DNA from: SMWD01 sp964629475
GTDB lineage: Bacteria; Pseudomonadota; Gammaproteobacteria; Steroidobacterales; GCA-2729495
Direction: 5' to 3'
Length of the DNA: 64,000 bases
Assembly: GCA_964629475.1 (NCBI GenBank)
Contig: CAZVQW010000001.1
Span: 375,333 to 439,332 of the forward strand
The position numbers and the translations under genes were made by a program. Below are positions 1-9,218 of this stretch, piece after piece. Positions within the stretch are counted from its first letter, which is position 1; the number at the start of each line of letters is the position of its first letter. Under the pieces are notes generated by a model. It was not told the DNA's origin. It saw only the letters and a list, made by a program, of their open reading frames with translations, and searched no databases.

Positions 1-34
1 TCCCAGATGCGCTGCAGTGCCCGGTTGTTCCAGC

Positions 35-874
35 CTATTTCTCTGCGACCAGGTATGCGATCCAGCCGGCATCGGCTTCGCCGTGCGTTTCCGGCTTGAA
101 TACACCGTTGCCCTCGCCATGCCGGTCGGTTCCTTCCCAGTACACAGTCGGGTTCTTGAAGCCGGTCTCATTCAGCATTTCGATAATCTCCGGCAGGGTC
201 CACATTCGCCAGGTATACGAAAAAGCCCTTTTCAGCTTCGAGCCATCGGGAAACTTGAAGTGAATATGACATTCCATCTCGCCGGTAATCGGGCTATAGC
301 GCTTCTGATCCCAGATGTAGGTGAAATTCTCATACTTTGTCTTCTCCTTCATTTCCTCGAAGGCCTCGTAGCCGCCGAAGGCATCGAGGAAGAAGATTCC
401 GTCAGGCTTGAGCGAATCGTATATCGACCGGAAATATTGCTTCATGACTTCGCGCTGCTGAAAAATGAAGTAGCTGAAGTTAAATGCGCCGACGACATCC
501 GCAGGATCGGTCTTGACTTCAAGAACATTTGATTCGATCAATTTGAGGCGTTGCTTCTGTTCATCGTTGAGTCGACCGACTCGATTCTCGAGACCCCAGG
601 CCAGAACATCCGCATCGAGATCGACGCCGATCGCGGTGTGCTTCCGGCTCTGCCGGACCCATTCGCAGGCTGCGCTGGCTGTGCCGCAGAAATCTTCGCG
701 GAAACTCAGTGGCTTCCGACCCCGGATGCGCTTGAATGTTCTGGAAACAAAATCACATTCTTCTTCGACACACTGTACGGATTCTTCATACAGCTCGTGC
801 CGGTCAGCCAGTTCCGCCATCGTCGAAGGCTGCTGATTACCTAAATTCGGAATATCCTGTTTTCTTACCGCCAT
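35..874 (-). CDS. class I SAM-dependent methyltransferase
   Basis: This 279-residue protein has a Rossmann-type SAM-binding region. A motif I-like stretch, LSFREDFCGTASAACEW, lies near residues 56-72, followed by an acidic strand IGVDLDADVL that would bind the ribose of SAM. Motif-like segments continue to about residue 170 (NFSYFIFQQREVMKQY, then LKPDGIFFLDAFGG). The C-terminal 100 residues are rich in aromatic residues and probably form the substrate lid. No signal peptide or membrane segment is seen, so it is likely cytosolic. It lies downstream of dusA on the same strand, about 90 bases away, and may or may not share its transcript. The methyl acceptor cannot be inferred from the sequence. 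The class is secure and the specific role unknown. Confidence 0.85.
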   Translation of the reverse strand: MAVRKQDIPNLGNQQPSTMAELADRHELYEESVQCVEEECDFVSRTFKRIRGRKPLSFREDFCGTASAACEWVRQSRKHTAIGVDLDADVLAWGLENRVGRLNDEQKQRLKLIESNVLEVKTDPADVVGAFNFSYFIFQQREVMKQYFRSIYDSLKPDGIFFLDAFGGYEAFEEMKEKTKYENFTYIWDQKRYSPITGEMECHIHFKFPDGSKLKRAFSYTWRMWTLPEIIEMLNETGFKNPTVYWEGTDRHGEGNGVFKPETHGEADAGWIAYLVAEK

Positions 875-967
875 GAGCTGCTTGCGTCCTTATTTCTGGT
901 TTATCTATGGCCTGCCGATTATCGACACTGCCCAATACGTGAAGTGTGCTCAAGACGGTCGACGCAT

Positions 968-1972
968 TCAAGCCGCAGCATCGAAAACATGCAATGAATT
1001 GAGCAAGACTTCGGGGCCGGCATCCGACCGTTGCCCCTGTTCACTGATATAACGGCGCCAACTTCGGGCACCGGGCTGGCCGGCAAACAGGCCGAGCATA
1101 TGCCGTGTGATGTGGTGCAATCGCCCCCCGCAAGCCAACTGACGCTCCGCATAAACGGCCATCAGCCTGACGATGTCGGCTCGGTCCGGCGGGCACCAGC
1201 CGGTAGCGGCTGTTGACGGTCCGATCTTTGCCTGCAGTTCGGCGAGCAGATAAGGATCCGCATAGGCTCTGCGGCCGATCATGACGCCGTCTACGTGCGC
1301 CAGATGCTGCCGTACATCCGCTACGCTGCCGATGCCGCCATTCAACACGATAACAAGGTCGGGAAAATCACGCTTGAGCCGGTAGACAGTCTCATATTTC
1401 AGCGGCGGGATACTGCGATTCTCCTTCGGACTCAAACCCGCGAGAATGGCTTTACGCGCATGAATGATGAACAAACGACATCCTGCCGCCACGACAGTCT
1501 CTATAAACGTTGTCAGGAACTCGTAGTCATCGCAATCATCAATACCGATCCGTGTCTTGACCGTGACCGGAACTTTGACCACCGCCTGCATCGCCGCCAC
1601 ACAATCGGCAACAAGGTTTGGCTCGGCCATCAGGCAGGCACCAAATCTTCCCGACTGCACGCGGTCGCTCGGGCAGCCGATATTCAAATTGAGCTCATCG
1701 TAACCAAAACCCGCCGCGACACTTGCCGCCCTGGCCAGCGTGTCAGGATCACTGCCGCCGAGTTGCAATGCGACCGGTTTCTCGGACGAGTCACAGGCCA
1801 GCAATCGACCGGGGTCACCGTGAAGAATCGCATGATCGACAACCATCTCTGTATACAGACGTGTATCGGGGCTCAATAGCCGGAAGAAGTACCGGCAATG
1901 CCGGTCGGTCCAGTCCATCATCGGTGCGACCGATACAGGACTGACGATCTGCTCATGACAGTGCCCAGCCAT
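968..1972 (-). CDS. dusA: tRNA-dihydrouridine(20/20a) synthase DusA
   Basis: DusA reduces uridine to dihydrouridine in the D-loop of tRNA, using FMN and NADPH. The 334 residues match the family's usual length. Visible marks are the N-terminal SVAPMMDWTDRHCRYF segment, the catalytic-cysteine motif NIGCPSDRV with Cys100 followed by GRFGACLM, the KTRIGIDD segment, IIHARKAILAGLSPKENR, and the phosphate-binding NGGI and GVMIGRRAY motifs of the FMN TIM barrel. The SPKENR block and the IGIDD segment fit DusA better than DusB or DusC. The gene follows the YbdK-family ligase with 9 bases between them, so the two are probably co-transcribed. It is a cytosolic housekeeping enzyme. Confidence 0.95.
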   Translation of the reverse strand: MAGHCHEQIVSPVSVAPMMDWTDRHCRYFFRLLSPDTRLYTEMVVDHAILHGDPGRLLACDSSEKPVALQLGGSDPDTLARAASVAAGFGYDELNLNIGCPSDRVQSGRFGACLMAEPNLVADCVAAMQAVVKVPVTVKTRIGIDDCDDYEFLTTFIETVVAAGCRLFIIHARKAILAGLSPKENRSIPPLKYETVYRLKRDFPDLVIVLNGGIGSVADVRQHLAHVDGVMIGRRAYADPYLLAELQAKIGPSTAATGWCPPDRADIVRLMAVYAERQLACGGRLHHITRHMLGLFAGQPGARSWRRYISEQGQRSDAGPEVLLNSLHVFDAAA

Positions 1973-1981
1973 AGCAGTTCG

Positions 1982-3139
1982 TCAGCCTGTCACACTGGCT
2001 GTGCCAATGGCAGTTTCTTCAATAAGGAAATGCACGACGGCACGCAACGCTTCCTCGTGTGACGCTCCACCGTCAAGCGCCGCCTGGTAAGCCTCGACCT
2101 GCCGGTGTGCACTCGTACCTCGTGCGGAAATTTTCTGCACGTGCGCTACCTCGGCCTGACAATCGAGGGCCACGGCATCCTGTTCGATCAGCGATAGCAG
2201 TTCTTCGGTCAGTTCAGCGAATGGTACGAGTTGCCCGCGAGCCAGGTCGAGCAATGGTTCATCGGTCCCATAACGCATCGCCCGCCAGCGATTTTCGTAT
2301 AACAACATCGGGTTGTAGATTCGCCAACGCTGATTCTTGATACGTAAACGGTACAACATGCGCAGCAGGCACATGGTCAACGCCGCCAGCGCAACAGCAT
2401 CATCCAGGCTCGTGCAAACATCGAAAACCCGTGTCTCGAGAGTCGGATAACGGGCACTCGGACGAATATCCCACCAGATCTTCGTCGCATCTTCCAGCAA
2501 ACCGGCATTCACAAGAATTTCGACATGCTGCTGATATTCCGCATAACTATCAAAACGTTGCGGCAAGCCGGTTCTGGGCAATGCATCGAAGATCGTCAGG
2601 CGGTAAGAACGCAACCCGGTATTGAGACTCTCCCAAAACGGCGAAGAAGCACTCATCGCCAGCAGGTGCGGCACGAAATATCCCAGCTGGTTCATCAAAT
2701 CGATGCGTAGCTCGTCGTCGTCAATACCGATATGCACGTGCATGCCGCAGATCACGAGCCGACGTGCCGCGGCCTGCATCTCGGCCGTCAGATCCCGGTA
2801 GCGCTCAACGGGCGTATGCTTCTGTTTGGTCCAGTGTCCGAATGGATGCGTCGAAGCGGCGATCGGACGCAAACCTTCGTGGCGAGCCGCCGCGATGACG
2901 ATGCCCCGCAGCCGCGCCAGGTCGGCTCGCGCGGCACCGATCGACGAACAAACCTTCGTCCCGACTTCAATCTGTGAACGCAATAGTTCCGGCGATACCT
3001 GGTCCGGGGTCAGTCGCTGGCACTCGGCCATGATCGATTCCGGCGGGTCACTGACCAGCTCCATGGTCTCGCCATCGACCAGCAGATACTCTTCCTCGAT
3101 ACCAACCGTAAAACTGGGTTCTCGCGGGATTGTCATCAC
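1982..3139 (-). CDS. YbdK-type carboxylate-amine ligase (GCS2 family)
   Basis: This 385-residue protein is of the glutamate-cysteine ligase type 2 fold, an ATP-grasp-like family that includes E. coli YbdK (about 370 residues), which has weak gamma-glutamylcysteine ligase activity. The diagnostic N-terminal block FTVGIEEEYLLVD is at residues 9-21. CGMHVHIGIDDDELRIDLMNQL near the middle and the WWDIRPSARYPTLETRVFDVCTS block carry the usual glutamate-ligase residues. It sits between an N-formylglutamate amidohydrolase (24 bases upstream) and dusA (9 bases downstream), which suggests one transcript and a link to glutamate or small-peptide metabolism. The substrates are not known for most members of the family. 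The family call is firm and the function is inferred. Confidence 0.9.
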   Translation of the reverse strand: MMTIPREPSFTVGIEEEYLLVDGETMELVSDPPESIMAECQRLTPDQVSPELLRSQIEVGTKVCSSIGAARADLARLRGIVIAAARHEGLRPIAASTHPFGHWTKQKHTPVERYRDLTAEMQAAARRLVICGMHVHIGIDDDELRIDLMNQLGYFVPHLLAMSASSPFWESLNTGLRSYRLTIFDALPRTGLPQRFDSYAEYQQHVEILVNAGLLEDATKIWWDIRPSARYPTLETRVFDVCTSLDDAVALAALTMCLLRMLYRLRIKNQRWRIYNPMLLYENRWRAMRYGTDEPLLDLARGQLVPFAELTEELLSLIEQDAVALDCQAEVAHVQKISARGTSAHRQVEAYQAALDGGASHEEALRAVVHFLIEETAIGTASVTG

Positions 3140-3163
3140 TGCTCTCCGACTTCGAAACGTTTG

Positions 3164-3958
3164 TCAGATGGTCCAATTCTCGTACAGTCCGGGTGCCGAT
3201 AAAATCGGCACCAGAGCCTCAGCCAGCAGGTCGCCCCAATACGTTACACCTTCCGGCGTCTCGATGAGGTCCTGGCGAATTTCCACCGATACGTGCGCCA
3301 GACCTTCGGCTTCACCATGGTGATCGATCGTAAAATCATGCGGGTGCTTACCGGAATACGGTTCATTGTCGCCGACGACAACCCCGTCAACCGCACTCAG
3401 GGCATTGATCAACGGCACCGCTAAGCGCGGATCCTTGTCCCATAACACGCCGATGTGCCAGGGTCTCGACTGATTCTCAAACGTGGGAGTGAAACTGTGA
3501 ATTGCTACCAGGGCAGGGGCCACATCGTCAGTCTCCAGGTCGGTCAAATGGTCTCGGACCTTATGGTGGTAGGGCCAGAACAGCGTATCCGCACGGTCTT
3601 TCCGTCCGGCATGATCAAGCGCCTGGTTACCCGGGACCATGATGTTCTCCATGCACACCGGAAATGCAGATGGATCTGTCAAGGCACGATTGCAGTCAAC
3701 GACAAGCCGCGAATAGGCCGTCAAAACGGCTGGCAAGGCGAGCCTGCGACTCAGATGACGGACGATATCCGCAGCGCCGATATCTAGAGCAAAATGTGTC
3801 TCCAGGTCGGCCGGTGAAACTCCGAGCCCGTCGAGATTCGCGGGTATCCTGTTGGTCGCATGATCACAAACCAGCAGGACGGGGTAAGCCGGGTCCGCCT
3901 GCAACACCTCAACAGGTGCGGGTTCATCTGCACCGATCAATTGCGTTATGCCGGTCAT
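3164..3958 (-). CDS. N-formylglutamate amidohydrolase family protein
   Basis: This 264-residue protein is of the N-formylglutamate amidohydrolase family, whose characterised members release formate from N-formylglutamate late in histidine degradation. Family marks are VLLVCDHATNRIPANL near residues 28-43, HFALDIGAADIVRHLS, AYSRLVVDCNR and the metal-site region LVAIHSFTPTFENQSRPWHIGVLWDKDPR. No hut genes lie nearby. The gene instead starts a three-gene run with the GCS2-type ligase and dusA, so the substrate may be another N-acylated amino acid. The ATG at 3956-3958 is the first plausible start. No signal peptide is seen. Confidence 0.88.
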   Translation of the reverse strand: MTGITQLIGADEPAPVEVLQADPAYPVLLVCDHATNRIPANLDGLGVSPADLETHFALDIGAADIVRHLSRRLALPAVLTAYSRLVVDCNRALTDPSAFPVCMENIMVPGNQALDHAGRKDRADTLFWPYHHKVRDHLTDLETDDVAPALVAIHSFTPTFENQSRPWHIGVLWDKDPRLAVPLINALSAVDGVVVGDNEPYSGKHPHDFTIDHHGEAEGLAHVSVEIRQDLIETPEGVTYWGDLLAEALVPILSAPGLYENWTI

Positions 3959-4196
3959 TAATATCCTTGTGCTGAATCCGGCACCCGAGAGGGTCGAGGC
4001 CGGCTATCTGACAGTCTCGCGCCGAGACCCGGTTACGTCAAGATTTTGCATGTGATTTCTCTGCTGACCGGTCTGACATAACATCGCACTCAGCACGAGA
4101 CGAAACCGATTTTATCGATTACTCTTAGCTTCAACCATATCGTCAACCTTGATCCAGCGCCTGAAATCATGACCAAATGATCATGGCCGACTCATC

Positions 4197-4201
4197 AGGA
4201 G
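4197..4201 (+). promoter_or_regulatory. ribosome binding site deciding the galE start
   Basis: AGGAG lies 11 bases before the ATG at 4213. The longer in-frame ATG at 4177 has no comparable purine run, and the protein it would add has no counterpart in GalE, where the GGAGYIGSH motif lies close to the N-terminus. Confidence 0.5.
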
Positions 4202-4212
4202 TCTATTTTCCT

Positions 4213-5208
4213 ATGTCAGATCACTCAATACTTGTCACCGGCGGTGCCGGTTACATCGGTAGCCACGTCGTCCGACAACTTGGTGAAGCCGGACAGAATG
4301 TTGTCGTACTCGACAATCTAAGCACCGGATTCCGGTCCGCCGTACTGCACGGCGACCTGGTCGTCGGCGAAACAGGCGATCGCGACCTGGTCCGCCGGAT
4401 CATCAAAGATTATGCCGTCGATACAATCATGCATTTCGCCGCGCATACCATCGTACCGGAATCGGTTGAACTGCCCCTGAAGTACTATGGCAACAACACA
4501 TGCTCGAGCCGTAATCTGCTCGAATGTGCGCTGGAAACCGGCATTCGTCATTTTGTATTTTCGTCAACGGCGGCGGTTTACGGCATCCACCCAACCGGAC
4601 TCTGTCGAGAAGACTCGCCGACGGCGCCGATCAATCCATACGGAACATCAAAGCTGATGACCGAATGGATGCTCAGGGACGCCGCCGCGGTCAACGACCT
4701 GACCTACGTCGCCCTGCGTTATTTCAATGTCGCCGGCAGTGATCCGGAATGCCGCATTGGCCAATCGACGAAGCGCTCCACATTGCTGACCAAAGTTGCC
4801 TGCGAGGTAGCCGTCGGCAAACGAGACAAAGTGCAGATCTTCGGCACCGATTATGACACCCCGGACGGCACCGGTGTCCGTGACTACATTCACGTCGAGG
4901 ATCTCGCCCGAGCCCATCTGGATGCACTGACTTACCTCCGCAACGGTGGCGAATCCGACATCATGAACTGTGGCTATGGCCACGGATTCAGCGTCCGCGA
5001 AGTTATTGCCGCGGTCGAAAAAGCGCATGGCGCGCCACTCAAAACTCAGGAAGCACCGAGACGTGCCGGGGATCCGGACAGATTGATCTCCGAGTGTGAT
5101 CGCATCAAGGCGAAACTCAACTGGACGCCACAGTTCGACGACCTCGATGCGATTGCCAAAAGCGCACTAAACTGGGAACAACACCTCGCCCGCCACCCGG
5201 TTGACTGA
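4213..5208 (+). CDS. galE: UDP-glucose 4-epimerase
   Basis: GalE interconverts UDP-glucose and UDP-galactose with tightly bound NAD and supplies galactose units to polysaccharides. From the ATG at 4213 the protein has 331 residues, the normal length. The nucleotide-binding motif GGAGYIGSH is at residues 9-17. VFSSTAAVYG carries the catalytic Ser/Thr, and NPYGTSK is the YxxxK catalytic pair. LRYFNVAGSDP and GVRDYIHVEDLARAH are typical GalE blocks. It stands alone on the plus strand and converges on prsR with only 8 bases between the stops. Its position next to the exopolysaccharide region suggests it feeds that pathway, though a general galactose role is equally possible. Confidence 0.93.
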   Translation: MSDHSILVTGGAGYIGSHVVRQLGEAGQNVVVLDNLSTGFRSAVLHGDLVVGETGDRDLVRRIIKDYAVDTIMHFAAHTIVPESVELPLKYYGNNTCSSRNLLECALETGIRHFVFSSTAAVYGIHPTGLCREDSPTAPINPYGTSKLMTEWMLRDAAAVNDLTYVALRYFNVAGSDPECRIGQSTKRSTLLTKVACEVAVGKRDKVQIFGTDYDTPDGTGVRDYIHVEDLARAHLDALTYLRNGGESDIMNCGYGHGFSVREVIAAVEKAHGAPLKTQEAPRRAGDPDRLISECDRIKAKLNWTPQFDDLDAIAKSALNWEQHLARHPVD

Positions 5209-5216
5209 ACGCCCCC

Positions 5217-6578
5217 CTAACGCTGCGCCTGAATATCGTATTTCTCGATCAGGTCATACAACGTCGGGCGCGTGATCCCGAGCATCTTGGCCGCACGCGA
5301 AATATTCCCGGCCGATGAAACCAACGCGCGCTTGATCGCCCGACTCTCCGCTCGGCGCCGGACTTCACGAAGATTCAGATCCGGCCCTGCAATATCGACA
5401 TCAGCCAGGCCGAGATCGGCAACAGTCACCTGCTTGCCCTCGGCCATAATCACGGCACCCTTGATCTTGTTTTCCATCTCCCGGACATTGCCGGGCCATG
5501 CATAATTCTGAATGGCGCTCTGGGCATCCTGACTAAATCCCTTGATTGGACGCCCCTGTTTCTCGGCCTCGTGCTCGAGTAATGTGCGCGCCAGAATGAG
5601 CCGGCAACCTTCGCGTTCACGCAACGGCGGGATGTTGATCGTGATCTCGCTCACGCGGTAATAAAGATCTTCGCGAAACAGGCCTTCATCGATCGCAACT
5701 TTCGGATCGCGATTCGTTGCACAGACAACACGCACATCGACAGGTATCTCCTCGCGGCCGCCAACTCTTTCGATGACCCGCTCCTGAAGAAACCGCAATA
5801 ACTTCGCCTGCAAAGCCATCGGCATATCGCCAATTTCGTCCAGAAACAACGTGCCGCCGTCAGCGAGCTCAACCTTGCCCTGTGTCTGTTTGGCGGCACC
5901 GGTGAACGCACCACGTTCATAGCCGAACAATTCACTTTCGAGCAGGTTTTCCGGTATCGCGGCACAGTTGATCGCGACAAACCGCTTGTCGGCTCTGGGG
6001 CTCAGAGAATGCAGCGCACGCGCCAACAATTCCTTGCCCGTACCGCTCTCACCCAATAGCAATGAAGTCGCGTTGGTTGGAGCGACTTTCTCGATGACTC
6101 GACACACCTGCAGCATCGCGTCACTGGCTGCGACGATACCATCCAGCGGAGATTCACCCTGGTGCCGTAATAAACGCTGATTTTCCTGCTCCAGTTCGAA
6201 TATCTGGTAGGCCCGATTCACGATCAGCTGCAATGCCTCGGTTTCGACCGGTTTCTGATAGAAGTCATAAGCGCCGAGCCCAACAGCCTTGACTGCATTT
6301 TCCTGATCGCCGTGACCGGTGACGACGATAACCTTGGTCGCAGGCACCAGCGCCAGAGTTTCCTCAAGGGTGGCAAGTCCTTCGCTGACACCCTCCGCAT
6401 CCGGCGGCAAGCCGAGATCCTGCAACACGACCGGCGGTTCGTAGCGCCGCAGTTGCGCCAGCGCCGACTCACGATCCTCGGCCACGAGTACCTCGTAATC
6501 TTCGAAGCACCAGCGCAGCTGGCTCTGCAACCCCGGGTCGTCTTCGACGACGAGCAATCTTTTTTGTAGTTCCGTCAC
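5217..6578 (-). CDS. prsR: PEP-CTERM-type sigma-54 response regulator PrsR
   Basis: This 453-residue response regulator is of the PrsR type found with exosortase/PEP-CTERM systems. The receiver domain covers about residues 1-125, with Asp13/Asp14 and the phospho-acceptor Asp54 in VVLQDLGLPPD. The sigma-54-interacting AAA+ domain follows, with Walker A LLLGESGTGKELLARALH, the GAFTGA loop that contacts sigma-54, Walker B GGTLFLDEIGDM and the VRVVCATNRD block. A Fis-type helix-turn-helix closes the protein (NISRAAKMLGITRPTLYDLIEKYDI). It should activate sigma-54 promoters when phosphorylated by the kinase encoded 69 bases upstream. Known PrsR proteins control exosortase-linked genes and EPS. Which targets in this window it controls is inference. 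Confidence 0.93.
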   Translation of the reverse strand: MTELQKRLLVVEDDPGLQSQLRWCFEDYEVLVAEDRESALAQLRRYEPPVVLQDLGLPPDAEGVSEGLATLEETLALVPATKVIVVTGHGDQENAVKAVGLGAYDFYQKPVETEALQLIVNRAYQIFELEQENQRLLRHQGESPLDGIVAASDAMLQVCRVIEKVAPTNATSLLLGESGTGKELLARALHSLSPRADKRFVAINCAAIPENLLESELFGYERGAFTGAAKQTQGKVELADGGTLFLDEIGDMPMALQAKLLRFLQERVIERVGGREEIPVDVRVVCATNRDPKVAIDEGLFREDLYYRVSEITINIPPLREREGCRLILARTLLEHEAEKQGRPIKGFSQDAQSAIQNYAWPGNVREMENKIKGAVIMAEGKQVTVADLGLADVDIAGPDLNLREVRRRAESRAIKRALVSSAGNISRAAKMLGITRPTLYDLIEKYDIQAQR

Positions 6579-6647
6579 GCTTGCAGGTTACCCAACTTTT
6601 GATCGTTCCTGATAATGCCTTCTGACCGGCAAATCATAACACTGACC

Positions 6648-8774
6648 CTATTTCACGATCGGCAAGCGAATCATCACCACGGTGCCATGATCCGGTTCCG
6701 ATTCGACCTCGAGACTGCCGCCTGAAGCGACGACAAATGTCCGTGCCTGGTAGGCACCGATACCCATGCCCTTGCTGCCCTTCGTACTGTCAAAAGGCCG
6801 GAATAATCGATTGCGAATAAAGTCTGCCGGCATACCGCAGCCATCGTCCTCGATACGGATGATCGCGGAACCTTTGACTCTGCCGAGGCGAATTACGACG
6901 CTACCGTCTGCCGACGTCGCCTCCTGCGCATTACGAATCAGGTGCGCAACGACAGCGGTAAATCGCTCCCGGTCTATACTGGCCGCAAGGCCTGTGCCCT
7001 CATTTTCGAATTGCGGCTCCGGTTTACGGTTTTCTGCATTTTCAATCGCCTCGACCAGCGCATCGCTCAGTACAGCCCGCTCGGTCGGCCCCGTAGTGTC
7101 GCCGCTCTGCAACTGCCGCAACAACTTGTTCATCCGCGCGACTGAATTCTCGATGGTCGCCATCGCGTCCTCGAAGAAGGCCGGGTTGTCTTTATGCTTG
7201 GCCGCGTTCTTGACCATCAGCGACTGCTGCGCAATCAGGTTCTTCAAATCGTGCATGACGAATGCCGTCAGGCGATTAAAAGCCTCAAACTGCTGTGCTT
7301 CGGCAAGCTGCTTATCGCCCTCGTACTGTGCGAGATGAGCCGCGACCTGGCGGCCGGACGTTCTGAGCAGATCGATCTCTTCGTACGTCAATCGGAATGC
7401 GGAGCTGGACTGGAACAACACGATGAAGCCGAGCAGTTCCTCGTTACTGATCAGAGGTACAACGAGCAAAGCATCCGGAAGTTGCTCTGTCCACGAGGGA
7501 CGACGGAGCCCGTCATACAACTCAGGATCGCGATCGAGTTCCGCTGTATCGAGTATCCACTGCCGGTCGCACATAAAACGAAGTGCCGGATCACCGCTCT
7601 GCACTTCCCGGTCCGGCCACATCCGGGTATTCCAGGTTGCCGTGCAACGATACGATTGCTGGTCAGTGGCCCGCCACCACAACAGTCCTGCCGGCGCACC
7701 GACGATCTGCGCGACCGCCTTGATCGAGCGTTCCGGCAACGGCAACAGCTGCTCAGGAGAGGCCAGCGTATCGATCAGCCGCAGCCATTCCTCACGGTAA
7801 TCAAACCGGAAGGGCAGGAAGTGCTTACTGACAAAGACACGCAGTCGGGCGCTCAGATTCTCCGAGTACATCAAAACAGCGATCGGGGCACCCACTAATG
7901 CGAGCAACAGTCCCGCCAGCGGCTGCAGGTTCGAATCGTGCATGGTATGGGTCAACGGTGTCAGGGCCAGCACAATGATCAGCACGACGAGCATCGGCAG
8001 GAGGCGCGGCAAATACGCTCGCGCCTGCGGCGAAACGAAGATTTCCAGTGACCATTGCGGACGCCGCCACACGGCATAGAGAAGGATAAGGGCGGCACTG
8101 CTGACCGCAACGATACGCAGGACAAGCAGGGCCACCGGCGCCGACCCGGCCAGCGTTGCTACGCCGAGTAACAGGGCTTGCGAACCACCGATTACCCCAC
8201 CCGCCGCGACAATAGAATGCAGCGTTACCGTGTTCTCGACCGGTGCATCGCGATTCAACTGTGCCGACAGGCCGAAACACATCAGCGCAACGCTGAAGAC
8301 GATGCCGTAGTAGTAACTCCGCGTCGGTGCAGTGTCGCCACCCAGGAACACAACCCATGTCACGAGTGATCCCGACAACACCACCATACCCCAGAACAGG
8401 TACAGACTACGACGAACGGTCTCGGGCATCGATTGCCGGTAGGGTCCGCGTAATAAACGATAGAGCAGCACAAACCAGGTCAGCATGAAAATTATTTCGG
8501 CAATAAAGCTAACCGAATCGAGGCTATAGGCAGCGCTATTGTCAACCGCCTGGACGGCCATCAGGGCAAAGTAGACGGACCAGGCGATACCACCGATGGC
8601 CACGGCAAGCATATGCCGACGCAGCAACCCACCACTACGCAGCAATAACCCAATACAGAGCAACGCATATGCCAATGCGCTTGCGCCGTACCAGATCACA
8701 GGATTACCCAGCCACTCTGTCACGTCGATCCGTCCAGGCAGTTGCGACCAGCATCGCACACCCGCACTACACAC
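6648..8774 (-). CDS. prsK: PEP-CTERM-type sensor histidine kinase PrsK
   Basis: This 708-residue kinase has about nine or ten hydrophobic helices in the first 300 residues, a GAF-like domain at roughly 330-480 (LLWWRATDQQSYRC to LRTSGRQVAAHL), and a kinase core with H-box FVMHDLKNLIAQQ and an ATPase domain (IRNAQEA, EDDGCGMP, GSKGMGIGAY). This order is that of PrsK, the partner of PrsR. The HDLKN H-box differs from the HELRT form of many kinases but is usual for this family. The long N-terminal start at 8774 is uncertain: a GTG at 8723 would begin VTEWLGNPVIWYG just before the first helix. The signal sensed is unknown. It is probably co-transcribed with prsR. Confidence 0.92.
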   Translation of the reverse strand: MCSAGVRCWSQLPGRIDVTEWLGNPVIWYGASALAYALLCIGLLLRSGGLLRRHMLAVAIGGIAWSVYFALMAVQAVDNSAAYSLDSVSFIAEIIFMLTWFVLLYRLLRGPYRQSMPETVRRSLYLFWGMVVLSGSLVTWVVFLGGDTAPTRSYYYGIVFSVALMCFGLSAQLNRDAPVENTVTLHSIVAAGGVIGGSQALLLGVATLAGSAPVALLVLRIVAVSSAALILLYAVWRRPQWSLEIFVSPQARAYLPRLLPMLVVLIIVLALTPLTHTMHDSNLQPLAGLLLALVGAPIAVLMYSENLSARLRVFVSKHFLPFRFDYREEWLRLIDTLASPEQLLPLPERSIKAVAQIVGAPAGLLWWRATDQQSYRCTATWNTRMWPDREVQSGDPALRFMCDRQWILDTAELDRDPELYDGLRRPSWTEQLPDALLVVPLISNEELLGFIVLFQSSSAFRLTYEEIDLLRTSGRQVAAHLAQYEGDKQLAEAQQFEAFNRLTAFVMHDLKNLIAQQSLMVKNAAKHKDNPAFFEDAMATIENSVARMNKLLRQLQSGDTTGPTERAVLSDALVEAIENAENRKPEPQFENEGTGLAASIDRERFTAVVAHLIRNAQEATSADGSVVIRLGRVKGSAIIRIEDDGCGMPADFIRNRLFRPFDSTKGSKGMGIGAYQARTFVVASGGSLEVESEPDHGTVVMIRLPIVK

Positions 8775-8898
8775 CCCGAAAAACCAGCAAGCCGAGATAT
8801 TAATTCATTTATAAATAAATAGTTAGGGTTAACTTCTCATATGGACACGCGGAAAAAAACCGGTTGCCGGGGGTGCCGATTCGGGCCAGCCCAAAATG

Positions 8899-8925
8899 AA
8901 ATAACCCGCACGAGGCGGGTTATTT
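8899..8925 (-). terminator. intrinsic terminator after the tRNA pair
   Basis: A perfect 11-bp stem (AAATAACCCGC at 8899-8909 paired with GCGGGTTATTT at 8915-8925) encloses a 5-base loop. Read on the minus strand it lies just past the 3' end of tRNA-Glu and ends in an ATTT tract. It would stop the gltX/tRNA-Ala/tRNA-Glu transcript. Confidence 0.8.
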
Positions 8926-8931
8926 CTGATA

Positions 8932-9007
8932 TGGCGTCCCCAAGGGGGTTCGAACCCCTGTTGCCGCCGTGAAAGGGCGGAGTCCTGGACCACTAGACGA
9001 TGGGGAC
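8932..9007 (-). tRNA. tRNA-Glu (anticodon TTC)
   Basis: The minus strand folds as a 76-base cloverleaf: acceptor stem GTCCCCA/TGGGGAC, D-arm, anticodon loop CTTTCAC with TTC, the T-loop GGTTCGAACCC, and an encoded CCA at 8932-8934. It lies 27 bases from tRNA-Ala and directly before a strong terminator. It reads the codons that glutamyl-tRNA synthetase, encoded next door, supplies. Confidence 0.97.
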
Positions 9008-9034
9008 AATTTCCGGTTCTGAGCTGGCTGAAAC

Positions 9035-9110
<76 letters not shown>

Positions 9111-9218
9111 AAGAACAGCGGCGAGACTCTACGCGAGGCCCGAAAGGCTGTCAAGAATGCCACCGGCGGCTGATCGGTGCATCGATCAACACCGTGCAAT
9201 TGCTTTCGTGCAACCCGA